A stretch of DNA of 64,000 nucleotides from RHKX01 sp046330285 (GTDB lineage Bacteria; Actinomycetota; Thermoleophilia; Solirubrobacterales; 70-9): contig JAXLSX010000012.1 in assembly GCA_046330285.1 (NCBI GenBank), forward strand, positions 41,583 to 105,582, read 5' to 3'. Under the pieces are notes generated by a model. The model ran no database searches. It was not told the DNA's origin and was given only the letters and a program-made list of their open reading frames with translations. Made by a program: the position numbers and the translations under genes. Every line of letters starts with the position of its first letter. Within the stretch, counting starts at the first letter, position 1. This document shows positions 8,477 to 17,697 of this stretch, one piece after another.

Positions 8477-8959
8477 TCAGGACCCGTAGCGCTCGAGATC
8501 CTCACGAAGCCGCTTGGCTTCGTCCGAGGCGGGGTCGGGTCCGGCGGGGGGTGCGGCCTGGGCGTCCTCGCGGCGCTGGTCCCGGCGCCAGCGCCTGGCG
8601 GCGAGCGCGACGAGGACGGCGCCGGCGATGACGCCGACGACCGGCAGCACCCAGCCGCCGATCAGGTCGAAGCCGGAGTCGTCGGGCACCGCGAGCACCT
8701 CGGGGCCGTACTCGTCGACGAGGGCCGCCTTGATCTGCTCCTTGGTCTTGCCCTGCGCGATCAGCTCGTTGATGAAGACGCGCTCGCGCTCCGCCTGGGG
8801 CGAGTTCGAGAGCTGCAGCGTGGTGCCGCAGATCGTGCACATGACCTCGTCCTCGATGTCGGGCAGGGACGCGTTCGTCTCCGCCGCCGCGGCGGCAGCG
8901 GGGAGCGCGAGCGCGAGCAGCGTCGCCGCAAGTGCTCCGAGTGCCGCGAGCCGCGTCAT
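8477..8959 (-). CDS. ccmH: Cytochrome c maturation protein CcmH
   Basis: 160 residues. CcmH/CycL is a membrane-anchored thiol-disulfide protein that reduces apocytochrome c before haem ligation on the outer face of the membrane. Seen: an N-terminal signal/anchor (~4-27), the redox motif CTIC at residues 41-44 in MCTICGTTLQLSNSPQA, the family EYGPEVLA segment (~88), and a C-terminal membrane helix (~105-125) followed by a charged tail. The ATG overlaps the ccmG stop (ATGA), so ccmG and ccmH form a minus-strand operon. Confidence 0.93.
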   Translation of the reverse strand: MTRLAALGALAATLLALALPAAAAAAETNASLPDIEDEVMCTICGTTLQLSNSPQAERERVFINELIAQGKTKEQIKAALVDEYGPEVLAVPDDSGFDLIGGWVLPVVGVIAGAVLVALAARRWRRDQRREDAQAAPPAGPDPASDEAKRLREDLERYGS

Positions 8960-9480
8960 TGCGCCGCGTCGGCGCCGCTGATCAGGGGCGCGACCCGGTC
9001 CTCGAGGAACTGCTCGTCCATCGGCCCGCGTTGGATCAATGCCAGGTTGCCGTCGGGATCGACGAGGAACGATTCCGGGAAGCCCAGTACTCCGTAGTCG
9101 TCGCTGTGGTCGCCGGTGTCCTTGACCATGTCCCAGGTCAGGCCGTACTCGTCGATGAAGGCGTTCGCGTCGACGCTGTTGTCCTCGGAATTGATCCCCA
9201 GCACCGCCATCTCGCCCTTGTGCTCGCGGGCGAACTCCTCGATCGCCGGCGACTCGTCCTCGCAGGGCTTGCACCACGAGGCCCAGAAGTTCACGAGGAC
9301 CCACTGCCCCCGGTAGTCGGAGACGCTGATGGTGCCGTCGCCGTCGAGGCGTTCGATCGGCGTATCGGGTGCGGGCTCGCCGACGGCGATGTCCGCACCC
9401 TTCTTCGCGATCAGCCCGAAGGTCAGCAGCGCGATGAAGGCGATTGCCGCGAGCACGGCGATGAATCCACGGTTCGACAC
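8956..9480 (-). CDS. ccmG: TlpA/CcmG-type thioredoxin
   Basis: 174 residues, TlpA/ResA/CcmG family, working with CcmH in reducing the CxxCH of apocytochrome c. Seen: a membrane anchor (~5-23), the active site WASWCKPCEDE (~69-79), GINSEDN (~94-100) and the cis-proline loop GVLGFPESFLVDPDG (~128-142). The GTG at 9480 gives the natural short N-terminus before the anchor; the frame stays open upstream but there it only translates the tRNA-Gly region on the other strand. The coupled ccmH follows. Confidence 0.92.
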   Translation of the reverse strand: MSNRGFIAVLAAIAFIALLTFGLIAKKGADIAVGEPAPDTPIERLDGDGTISVSDYRGQWVLVNFWASWCKPCEDESPAIEEFAREHKGEMAVLGINSEDNSVDANAFIDEYGLTWDMVKDTGDHSDDYGVLGFPESFLVDPDGNLALIQRGPMDEQFLEDRVAPLISGADAAQ

Positions 9481-9518
9481 GGCGGCGAAGGTTAGAGGTG
9501 CGAGCCGACCGCGCTGCC

Positions 9519-9524
9519 TAGAAT
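9519..9524 (+). promoter_or_regulatory. -10 box of tRNA-Gly
   Basis: TAGAAT lies 10 nt upstream of the first base of the tRNA, the right distance for a -10 element. No clear -35 is seen. Confidence 0.5.
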
Positions 9525-9534
9525 GAGCGCCCCC

Positions 9535-9605
9535 GCGGGTGTAGCTCAATGGCAGAGCACCAGCTTCCCAAGCTGGTGACGGGGGTTCGATTCCCCTCAC
9601 CCGCT
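9535..9605 (+). tRNA. tRNA-Gly (anticodon CCC)
   Basis: 71-nt cloverleaf: acceptor GCGGGTG (9535-9541) pairs with CACCCGC (9598-9604), D arm with GCTCAATGGCAGAGC, anticodon stem CCAGC/GCTGG with loop TTCCCAA giving anticodon CCC, and T arm GGGGGTTCGATTCCCCT. CCA is not encoded. The 3' end merges into the long inverted repeat that follows. Confidence 0.95.
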
Positions 9606-9709
9606 TTGGCGGCCTGCGAGACGCCGGCTCTGCGTCCTCGTCGCCTTGCGGCCTGGAGGCCGCGGCGGCTCCTGCGTCCTTGATCCTGCGCCTCGCAGGC
9701 TCGCCAAAG
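9604..9709 (+). repeat. Long inverted repeat after tRNA-Gly
   Basis: The left arm at 9604-9620 (CTTTGGCGGCCTGCGAG) is nearly the reverse complement of the right arm at 9692-9709 (CTCGCAGGCTCGCCAAAG), with one extra base. A second perfect hairpin GCGGCC-TGGA-GGCCGC lies inside (about 9649-9664). The left arm begins at the tRNA 3' end. It may act as processing signal or terminator for the tRNA; there is no T-tract. Confidence 0.6.
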
Positions 9710-9734
9710 TCCTCGCTCCCGCTTCGCGGTCGCT

Positions 9735-9828
9735 CGGCTGGGCCCGACACATATGTCTTCCCGTCCCGTACCACCGCGCCGACCGACCGGACCGGACGCG
9801 AAGCGGAGGATCCGGTCGGAGTTATCTA
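9735..9828 (-). repeat. Dispersed ~93-bp repeat, copy 1
   Basis: Nearly identical to 63113-63205, with a handful of differences. Conserved blocks are CGGCTGGGCC, CACATATGTCTTCCCGTCCCG and a hairpin with arms CCGACCGGA (9783-9791) and TCCGGTCGG (9811-9819) around an 19-nt loop. It ends in ATCTA, in which CTA is the complement of the TAG stop of the SDR gene. Read on the minus strand, the element starts at the stop codon and follows it as a 3' UTR/terminator-like sequence. Confidence 0.85.
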
Positions 9829-10530
9829 CGTTGGTTGCGAGCTTGGGCGGATCAGGATCTCGTTCACGTCCACCCGGTCCGGCTGGGTGATCGCGTAGAG
9901 GACCGCGTCGGCGATGTCGTCGGCCTCGAGGGCACCGGTGGGACGGTTGTCGAAGAAGGGGGTGTCAACCATGCCGGGCTCGATCAGGGTGACCTTGATC
10001 TGCTCGTTCTCGTGCATCTGGCGGAGCTCCTGGCGGAGCGATTCGCCGATGGCCGTGGCGGCCCACTTGGTCGCCGAATACAGCGATCCGGGGAGGGCTC
10101 GGCGGCCGGCGACCGAGCTGGTGATGACGTAGTGGCCGGTGCCGCGCTCGAGCAGGTGGGGGAGGGTGGCGCGGATCGTGTGGGCGACGCCGAGGACGTT
10201 GGTCAGGACCATGGTCCGCCAGTGCTCCGGCGATTCCTCGAGAAAGCCACGGGAGGCGCCGAATCCGGCGTTCGCGAAGACGACGTCGATGCCGCCGAAG
10301 GCCTCCAGGGATGCGGCGGCGAGGGCCTCGACCTGGTCCCACTCGGTCACGTCGCAGGTCTGGACGAGGATGTCGTCGCCGCCGCCGAGCTCGTCCCGGA
10401 GCTCGTCGAGCGGCTGCTCGCGCCGGCCGGCGAGAACGAGCCGATCGCCGTTCTCGCGCAGGCGCTTAGCGGTGGCGGCGCCGATGCCGGTCGAGGCGCC
10501 CGTGATCAGGATCGTTCTGGGTTCAGTCAT
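9826..10530 (-). CDS. SDR family NAD(P)-dependent oxidoreductase
   Basis: 234-residue classical short-chain dehydrogenase/reductase. Seen: the cofactor loop TGASTGIG (residues ~10-17), the acidic turn CDVTEWD (~59-65), NAGFG (~86-90), catalytic Ser in VITSSVAGR (~134-142) and YSATKWA (Tyr/Lys, ~148-154), and the EPGMVDTPF loop (~183-191). The Arg-rich AGRREQ after strand 2 suggests NADP(H) preference, as in related enzymes. Substrate unknown. Its TAG stop is the boundary of the dispersed repeat. It stands alone, divergent from ccmE. Confidence 0.9.
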   Translation of the reverse strand: MTEPRTILITGASTGIGAATAKRLRENGDRLVLAGRREQPLDELRDELGGGDDILVQTCDVTEWDQVEALAAASLEAFGGIDVVFANAGFGASRGFLEESPEHWRTMVLTNVLGVAHTIRATLPHLLERGTGHYVITSSVAGRRALPGSLYSATKWAATAIGESLRQELRQMHENEQIKVTLIEPGMVDTPFFDNRPTGALEADDIADAVLYAITQPDRVDVNEILIRPSSQPT

Positions 10531-10591
10531 CCCGGTGATTGATAGCAGCGGGCCATCGCCGGCCCGTCCCGGCCCGGGGACGGCACCCTGC

Positions 10592-10597
10592 GATAAT
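10592..10597 (+). promoter_or_regulatory. -10 box of ccmE (leaderless)
   Basis: GATAAT lies 10 nt before the ccmE ATG and there is no Shine-Dalgarno between them, consistent with a leaderless transcript. Confidence 0.45.
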
Positions 10598-10607
10598 CCG
10601 CGACCCG

Positions 10608-11032
10608 ATGGATCAGGACCGAAAGCGGAAGATCCGTCTCGTCGTAGCGCTGACTGCGGCCGTGCTCCTGGCCGTTGCGTTGATCTACACGTCCTTCAGC
10701 GCCGGGACCGAGGCACGCGAGCCCTCCGAGGTGCTCGCCGCCGGACCGAGCAGCGAGACCTACCAGCTGACCGGCGAGGTCAAGGAGTACAAGCGGGACG
10801 GCACCGATCTCGAGTTCGAGATCACCGACCGCGACGGCGCCGGGGAGGCGCTGCCGGTGTCGTACTCAGGGGTCGTGCCCGACCCGTTCCGGGAGGGTCG
10901 TGAGGTGATCGTCACCGGTCGCCTCGACGACAGCGGCACGTTCATGGCCGAGAAGGACAGCCTGATCACCAAGTGCCCGTCGAAGTTCTCCGACGAGGCC
11001 GCGGCCGACCCCGAGCACGTCGTGATCGAGCA

Positions 11033-11036
<4 letters not shown>
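10608..11036 (+). CDS. ccmE: Cytochrome c maturation haem chaperone CcmE (Cys type)
   Basis: 142 residues. CcmE binds haem covalently on the outer membrane face and passes it to CcmF. Seen: an N-terminal anchor (~9-29), then the OB-fold domain (YQLTGEVKEYKRDG through VIVTGRLDDSGTF). In place of the usual haem-binding histidine the motif ITKCPSKFSDE gives Cys123 with Phe127. This corresponds to the CxxxY class known from Desulfovibrio and archaea, with Phe where Tyr is usual. The ATG at 10608 starts right before the basic MDQDRKRK anchor. Its stop overlaps ccmF (GTGA). Confidence 0.92.
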
Positions 11037-13252
<2,216 letters not shown>

Positions 13253-13262
13253 GCCCCGCCCC

Positions 13263-13556
13263 ATGCTCGAGTTGCTGTTCGCGATCGTGCTCCTGGCCGT
13301 CGTCGCAGCCTGGATCTCGGTGCCGCTGCGCCGCTCCGGGGCTCCGGCCGAACCCGGCCTCGAGGATCCCGTCCTCGCCGAGCTCGAGGCGCGCAAGCAG
13401 GCCAAGTACCGCGAGATCCGCGATACCGAGCTCGACCACGCGCAGGAGAAGCTCTCCGACGAGGAGTTCGCCCGCCAGGACGCCGAGCTCAGGCGTGACG
13501 CGATCGAGATCCTCAAGGAGATCGACGCCGCCGAGGCCGAGCGCGGCCAAGGGTGA
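13263..13556 (+). CDS. CcmI-like small membrane protein
   Basis: 97 residues: one N-terminal membrane helix (LLFAIVLLAVVAAWISV), then a charged coiled helix with the typical sequence LEARKQAKYREIRDTELDHA and LSDEEFARQDAELRRDAIE. This matches the N-terminal part of the CcmI/NrfG-like proteins that sit beside CcmF; the TPR domain of full CcmI is absent, as is common in Gram-positive ccm loci. It follows ccmF by 10 bp, so it belongs to the ccmE-ccmF operon. Confidence 0.75.
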   Translation: MLELLFAIVLLAVVAAWISVPLRRSGAPAEPGLEDPVLAELEARKQAKYREIRDTELDHAQEKLSDEEFARQDAELRRDAIEILKEIDAAEAERGQG

Positions 13557-13578
13557 TGGCCTAGACTGCCGCCCTCAC

Positions 13579-13803
13579 ATGGAGACGCTTCTCGGAATAG
13601 TCCAGGTTCTGATCTCGATCATCCTCGTCTTCCTGATCCTGCTCCACTCGGGCAAGGACGCCGGCCTCTCCGGCGCCTTCGGGATCGGCGGCGGCGGCAG
13701 CTCGTTCGGCGGCGGATCGCTGGTCGAGCGCAACCTCGACCGCTGGACGATCTTCTTTGCGGTGCTCTTCGTCGTCAACACGATCGTCCTGCTCAAGATC
13801 TGA
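13579..13803 (+). CDS. secG: Preprotein translocase subunit SecG
   Basis: 74 residues with the SecG plan: helix 1 (LLGIVQVLISIILVFLILL), a glycine-rich cytoplasmic loop (LSGAFGIGGGGSSFGGG), a charged LVERNLDRWT segment and helix 2 (FFAVLFVVNTIVLL). SecG helps SecYE and SecA move preproteins. TAGACT at 13562-13567, 11 nt before the ATG, may be the -10 of a leaderless transcript. Confidence 0.92.
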   Translation: METLLGIVQVLISIILVFLILLHSGKDAGLSGAFGIGGGGSSFGGGSLVERNLDRWTIFFAVLFVVNTIVLLKI

Positions 13804-14773
13804 GCCACCTCCGCGGCGCCCGCCGCGGGCCCGTCGCCGGCTGCGCGCGCCGGCCCTCGCCGTCGCAGTCGCGGCCTCGTTCCTCCCGCTCGCCGGCTGC
13901 GGCCCCGATCCGCAATCCGGCTCCGCCGGCCGGACCGCGGCTCCCGAGCCCGGCGGCACCCTGACGGTCGCGGTCGCCGACCAGGTCGGCACGCTCGATC
14001 CGCTGCGGGTCGACGACCGGTCCGAGCGACTCGCCTCGCGGCAGGTGTTCGAGCCCCTGCGAACCTGGCAGACCGGGCCGTTCGGCGATACCCGCCGGCG
14101 CCCGGGGGTCGCGCGCTCGATCCGCCCGAGCCCGGACGAGACCGCTTGGACCGTCACCCTCCGCCACGGCGTCTCCTTCCAGAACGGCGAACCCCTCGAC
14201 GCCGACGCGGTCCTGCTCAACGTCGACCGCTGGACGTCGTCCCCCCTCGGCCGGACGCTGCTTCCCGGGTTGACGGCCGCCGACTCGCCGCGTCCCGGCC
14301 GGGTGCGCTTCATCCTCGACCGGCCGGTAGCCGGTTTCGCGACGGATCTCGCCGATCCCCATCTCGGCCTGGTCGCCCCGGGACCGCTGATCGGGCTCGG
14401 CGGCGGGTCGCTGCGGCTCGACGCCGCGGGGACCGGCCCGTTCGAGTTCCGCGGCCGCGAGGGCGGCTCGGTGCTGCTCGCCCGCAACGCCGAGTGGTGG
14501 GGGACCGATCTCGGGCTCGGGCCGGGGATCGACCAGGTCGAGCTCGGCCCCGAACCCGATGCCGGGAACCGGCTCGCGGCGCTCCGCTCGGGGACCGTCG
14601 AGATCGCCGACGACCTCGCCCGCGGCGCCGCCCGGAGGATCGCGGCGGCGCCGCTGCTGACGACGGTCCGCGGCTCGGCGGCGGTCGTCGGGATCGAGCG
14701 CTCGGTGCGCGGGATCGACTCCGCGGCCGCGGCGCAGTCGCTCGCCGACGTCTGGCTCACCGACCTGCGCTGA
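13757..14773 (+). CDS. Short SBP_bac_5-like lipoprotein (truncated family member)
   Basis: 338 residues if the only canonical start, a TTG at 13757 inside the end of secG (47-bp overlap), is used. After a basic stretch it has a lipoprotein signal ending in the lipobox LAGC (~46-49). The mature part matches the N-terminal domain of peptide/nickel-type ABC solute-binding proteins: GGTLTVAVADQVGTLDPL, LRHGVSFQNGEPLDADAVL, and RFILDRPVAGF. Normal family members have ~500 residues, so the second half of lobe 2 is missing. No permease genes are adjacent. It may be a decayed gene or a reduced binding protein. Confidence 0.6.
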   Translation: MRCSSSSTRSSCSRSEPPPRRPPRARRRLRAPALAVAVAASFLPLAGCGPDPQSGSAGRTAAPEPGGTLTVAVADQVGTLDPLRVDDRSERLASRQVFEPLRTWQTGPFGDTRRRPGVARSIRPSPDETAWTVTLRHGVSFQNGEPLDADAVLLNVDRWTSSPLGRTLLPGLTAADSPRPGRVRFILDRPVAGFATDLADPHLGLVAPGPLIGLGGGSLRLDAAGTGPFEFRGREGGSVLLARNAEWWGTDLGLGPGIDQVELGPEPDAGNRLAALRSGTVEIADDLARGAARRIAAAPLLTTVRGSAAVVGIERSVRGIDSAAAAQSLADVWLTDLR

Positions 14774-14823
14774 CGGCTTCCGGTGACCGGGGAGGGGCGT
14801 CGAGGACGCGCGCCTTTCCCACC

Positions 14824-14851
14824 TTGTCGACCGGATCACTAGACATACATC
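14824..14851 (+). promoter_or_regulatory. Candidate promoter of the sulfate operon
   Basis: TTGTCG (14824-14829) and TACATC (14846-14851) with a 16-bp spacer lie ~57 bp upstream of the binding-protein ATG. The region 14830-14880 is less GC-rich than its surroundings. No repeated operator is obvious. Confidence 0.3.
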
Positions 14852-14908
14852 CTCCGATGTTGCTACTGTGCCGCGCCGTTGTTCACCAACTCAATCGAAA
14901 AGGTCAAG

Positions 14909-15967
14909 ATGCAACCCAACAACTTGATGCGCCGGCGCGGCTTTCGCGCGTCGATAGCGGCCTCGGCCGCACTGGCCCTCGGGCTCGGCGTCGCCGCCTG
15001 CGGCAGCTCGGATTCGAGCAGCAGCGACGGCACGAGCTCGAGCGGCTCGGTCAGCGGCAACGTAACCCTCGTCGGCTACTCGACTCCTCAGGACGCCTAC
15101 GAGAAGGTTCTCGAGCCGGGCTTCCAGGCGGCTGACGGCGCCGACGTCGAGTTCTCGAACTCGTTCGGAGCCTCCGGCGATCAGTCGCGGGCGGTCGAGG
15201 CGGGCCAGCCGGCCGACTTCGTCCACTTCGCGATCGAGCCCGACATGAGCCGTCTCGTCGATGCCGGCCTGGTCGATTCCGACTGGCAGGACAACAAGTA
15301 CAAGGGCGTCGTCGAGGAGTCCGTCGTGGCCTTCACGGTCCGCAGCGGCAACCCGAAGGACATCCAGGACTGGGACGACCTCGTCCGCGACGACGTCGAG
15401 GTCATCACGCCGAACCCGTTCACCTCGGGTGGCGCGCGCTGGAACATCATGGCCGCCTACGGCGCCCAGATCAATCAGGGCAAGTCCCCGGAGGAGGCGC
15501 TCCAGTACGTCGCCGACCTGCTCGGGAACACGGCCGTTCAGGACCCGAGTGCGTCCGACGCGCTCGCCACGTTCAGCTCCGGCAAGGGCGACGTCCTGAT
15601 CAGCTACGAGAACGAGGCGATCCGGGCGCAGAACGCCGGCGAGGACGTCGACTACGTGATCCCGGACGACACGATCCGGATCGAGACCGTCGGCGCCGTC
15701 ACCTCCGACGCTCAGAGCCCGGAGGCCGCGCAGGCGTTCCTCGACTATCTCTGGACCCCCGAGGGCCAGCAGCAGTGGGCCGACGAGGGCTACCGCCCGG
15801 TCGACCCGCAGGTCCTGAAGGAGAACGAGGACAAGTTCCCGACTCCGAAGGGGTTGTTCGACATCGAATCGCTCGGTGGCTGGGATGAGGTCACCACCGA
15901 GTTCTTCGATCCCGAGAACGGCTCGGTCGCTGAGATCGAGCGGAACCTCGGAGTGAGCACCGGCTGA
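14909..15967 (+). CDS. sbp: Sulfate/thiosulfate-binding lipoprotein
   Basis: 352-residue extracytoplasmic receptor of the sulfate ABC importer. Lipoprotein signal with Arg-rich start (MRRRGFRAS) and lipobox VAACG (~27-31), then a Ser/Gly linker. Family blocks: VEFSNSFGASGDQSRAV (sulfate-loop, ~79-95), TPNPFTSGGARWN (~166-178) and a C-terminal PEAAQAFLDYLWTPEGQQ. The ATG at 14909 follows AAAAGG at spacing 6; an upstream TTG at 14879 is less likely. The stop overlaps cysT (TGATG). Four genes follow one another without gaps, ending with cysA. Confidence 0.93.
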   Translation: MQPNNLMRRRGFRASIAASAALALGLGVAACGSSDSSSSDGTSSSGSVSGNVTLVGYSTPQDAYEKVLEPGFQAADGADVEFSNSFGASGDQSRAVEAGQPADFVHFAIEPDMSRLVDAGLVDSDWQDNKYKGVVEESVVAFTVRSGNPKDIQDWDDLVRDDVEVITPNPFTSGGARWNIMAAYGAQINQGKSPEEALQYVADLLGNTAVQDPSASDALATFSSGKGDVLISYENEAIRAQNAGEDVDYVIPDDTIRIETVGAVTSDAQSPEAAQAFLDYLWTPEGQQQWADEGYRPVDPQVLKENEDKFPTPKGLFDIESLGGWDEVTTEFFDPENGSVAEIERNLGVSTG

Positions 15968-16800
15968 TGAGCGGCAGCGCTCAGCCGGCAGCAGTGAGCC
16001 TCCCGAGGCCGGCCTTCAGGCCGCGCCTCGGGAGCGCGCTGTTGTCGAGAGGCATCGTCGTCACGTGGCTCAGCATCATGGTGCTGATCCCGCTGGCGGC
16101 GGTCGTCTTCCGCTCGTTCGAGGACGGCTTCGGCTCGTTCTGGGAATACGCCACGAACCCGCAGGCGCTCGACGCGCTGAAGCTGACGGTGCTCGCGGCG
16201 CTCGTCGTCACGGTGATCAACGTCGTCGTCGGCACCGCGATCGCCTGGGTCCTGGTCCGCGATGACTTCCCCGGCAAAAAGCTGATCGACTCGATGATCG
16301 ATCTGCCGTTCGCGCTGCCGACGATCGTCGCGGGCATCACGCTGCTGGCGCTCTACGGCAACGACAGCCCGGTCGGGATCACGGTCGCCTATACCGTCGC
16401 CGGCGTCGTCATGGCGCTGCTGTTCGTGACGCTGCCGTTCGTGGTCCGCGCCGTCCAGCCGACCTTGATCGAGCTCGACCGCGACATGGAGGAGGCAGCG
16501 GCCTCGCTCGGCGCGAGCCGGTTCACGATCTTCCGCCGGATCGTCCTCCCGAACCTGCGGCCGGCGATCCTCGCCGGCGCCGCGCTCGCGTTCGCGCGGG
16601 CGATCGGCGAGTTCGGTTCGCTGATCCTGCTGTCGGGGAACATCCCCGGCAAGACCGAGGTCGCCTCGGTCTTCATCTTCGGCCAGATCGAGTCCGGCAA
16701 CACGACCGGGGCGGCCGCCGTCTCCGTCGTCCTGCTGGCGATCTCGCTGGCGATCCTGGTCGCGCTCGGCGCGATCGCGCGTCGAGGGGAGGCGATCTAG
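15967..16800 (+). CDS. cysT: Sulfate ABC transporter permease CysT
   Basis: 277 residues with six membrane helices. The cytoplasmic EAA loop that docks to CysA is visible as MEEAAASLGASRFTIFRRI (~175-193). The start overlaps the binding-protein stop (TGATG) and its TAG stop is directly followed by the cysW ATG. CysT and CysW form the heterodimeric membrane channel. Confidence 0.94.
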   Translation: MSGSAQPAAVSLPRPAFRPRLGSALLSRGIVVTWLSIMVLIPLAAVVFRSFEDGFGSFWEYATNPQALDALKLTVLAALVVTVINVVVGTAIAWVLVRDDFPGKKLIDSMIDLPFALPTIVAGITLLALYGNDSPVGITVAYTVAGVVMALLFVTLPFVVRAVQPTLIELDRDMEEAAASLGASRFTIFRRIVLPNLRPAILAGAALAFARAIGEFGSLILLSGNIPGKTEVASVFIFGQIESGNTTGAAAVSVVLLAISLAILVALGAIARRGEAI

Positions 16801-17697
16801 ATGGAGGCGTCGGCATTCCCGATCTCCGGCGAGGAGCAGCAGTTCGAGCAGCGCTCGAAGAAGCCGCAGAAGCGTCAGGGGCCGATGGACGGCGGCTCGA
16901 GGTGGGCCCGCTGGGGCCTGCGTTACAGCGTCCTCTTCTACCTCGCGGCGCTGCTGATCGTCCCCGTGGTGATGATCTTCATCCGCACGTTCGAGGACGG
17001 GTTCTTCCAGTCCTTCGAGGCGGTGACCAGTGAGAACGGCCTGCACGCCCTGAAGCTGACCGTGATCACGGTGCTGATCGCCGTCCCGATCAACACCGCG
17101 TTCGGGATCCTGACCGCGCTCGTGCTGGTCCGGCAGAAGTTCCGGGGCAAGGCGTTCCTGAACGCGTTGATCGACATCCCGTTCGCGATCTCACCGGTCG
17201 TGATCGGCCTCGCGCTGGTCCTCCTCTACGGGCCGCGCGACGGATTCGTCGGTCAGTGGTTCTTCGACCAGGGAATCCAGATCATCTTCTCGACGCCGGG
17301 AATCATCCTCGCGTGCATCTTCGTCTCGCTGCCCTTCGTGGTGCGGGAGGTGGTTCCGGTGCTGCGCGAGATCGGCGACGAGCAGGAACAGGCGGCGACG
17401 ACGCTCGGCGCCAACGCCTGGCAGACCTTCTGGCGGGTGACCCTGCCGTCGATCCGCTGGGGTGTGACCTACGGGATCGTGCTGTCGACCGCACGCGTCC
17501 TCGGGGAGTTCGGCGCGGTCAGCGTCGTCTCCGGACGGATCTCGGGCCAGACGGAGACGCTGCCGCTCTTCGTCCGCAAGCAGTTCGAGGTCTTCAACCA
17601 GAGCGGTGGCTATGCCGCGGCGATGGTCCTCGCGGCCATCGCGATGCTGACGCTGCTGTTCATGAACCTCATCAACAGGAAGGGAAAGAACGTCTGA
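16801..17697 (+). CDS. cysW: Sulfate ABC transporter permease CysW
   Basis: 298 residues. A ~38-residue charged, low-complexity N-terminal extension (KKPQKRQGP) precedes six membrane helices. The EAA loop reads EQEQAATTLGANAWQTFWR (~195-213), and EFGAVSVVSGRISGQTET is typical of CysW. It starts immediately after the cysT stop; GAGGGGAGG in the end of cysT serves as ribosome site. The stop overlaps the cysA start (TGATG). Confidence 0.94.
   Translation: MEASAFPISGEEQQFEQRSKKPQKRQGPMDGGSRWARWGLRYSVLFYLAALLIVPVVMIFIRTFEDGFFQSFEAVTSENGLHALKLTVITVLIAVPINTAFGILTALVLVRQKFRGKAFLNALIDIPFAISPVVIGLALVLLYGPRDGFVGQWFFDQGIQIIFSTPGIILACIFVSLPFVVREVVPVLREIGDEQEQAATTLGANAWQTFWRVTLPSIRWGVTYGIVLSTARVLGEFGAVSVVSGRISGQTETLPLFVRKQFEVFNQSGGYAAAMVLAAIAMLTLLFMNLINRKGKNV

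Noticed and set aside
9481..9774. N-terminal extension of ccmG in an open frame across the tRNA-Gly region
   Set aside because: It only translates the complement of tRNA-Gly and of the repeat; the GTG at 9480 gives a normal CcmG N-terminus.
9535..9830. tRNA-borne integration site of a genomic island
   Set aside because: No integrase, no direct repeat of the tRNA 3' end nearby, and the flanking genes are ordinary ccm genes.
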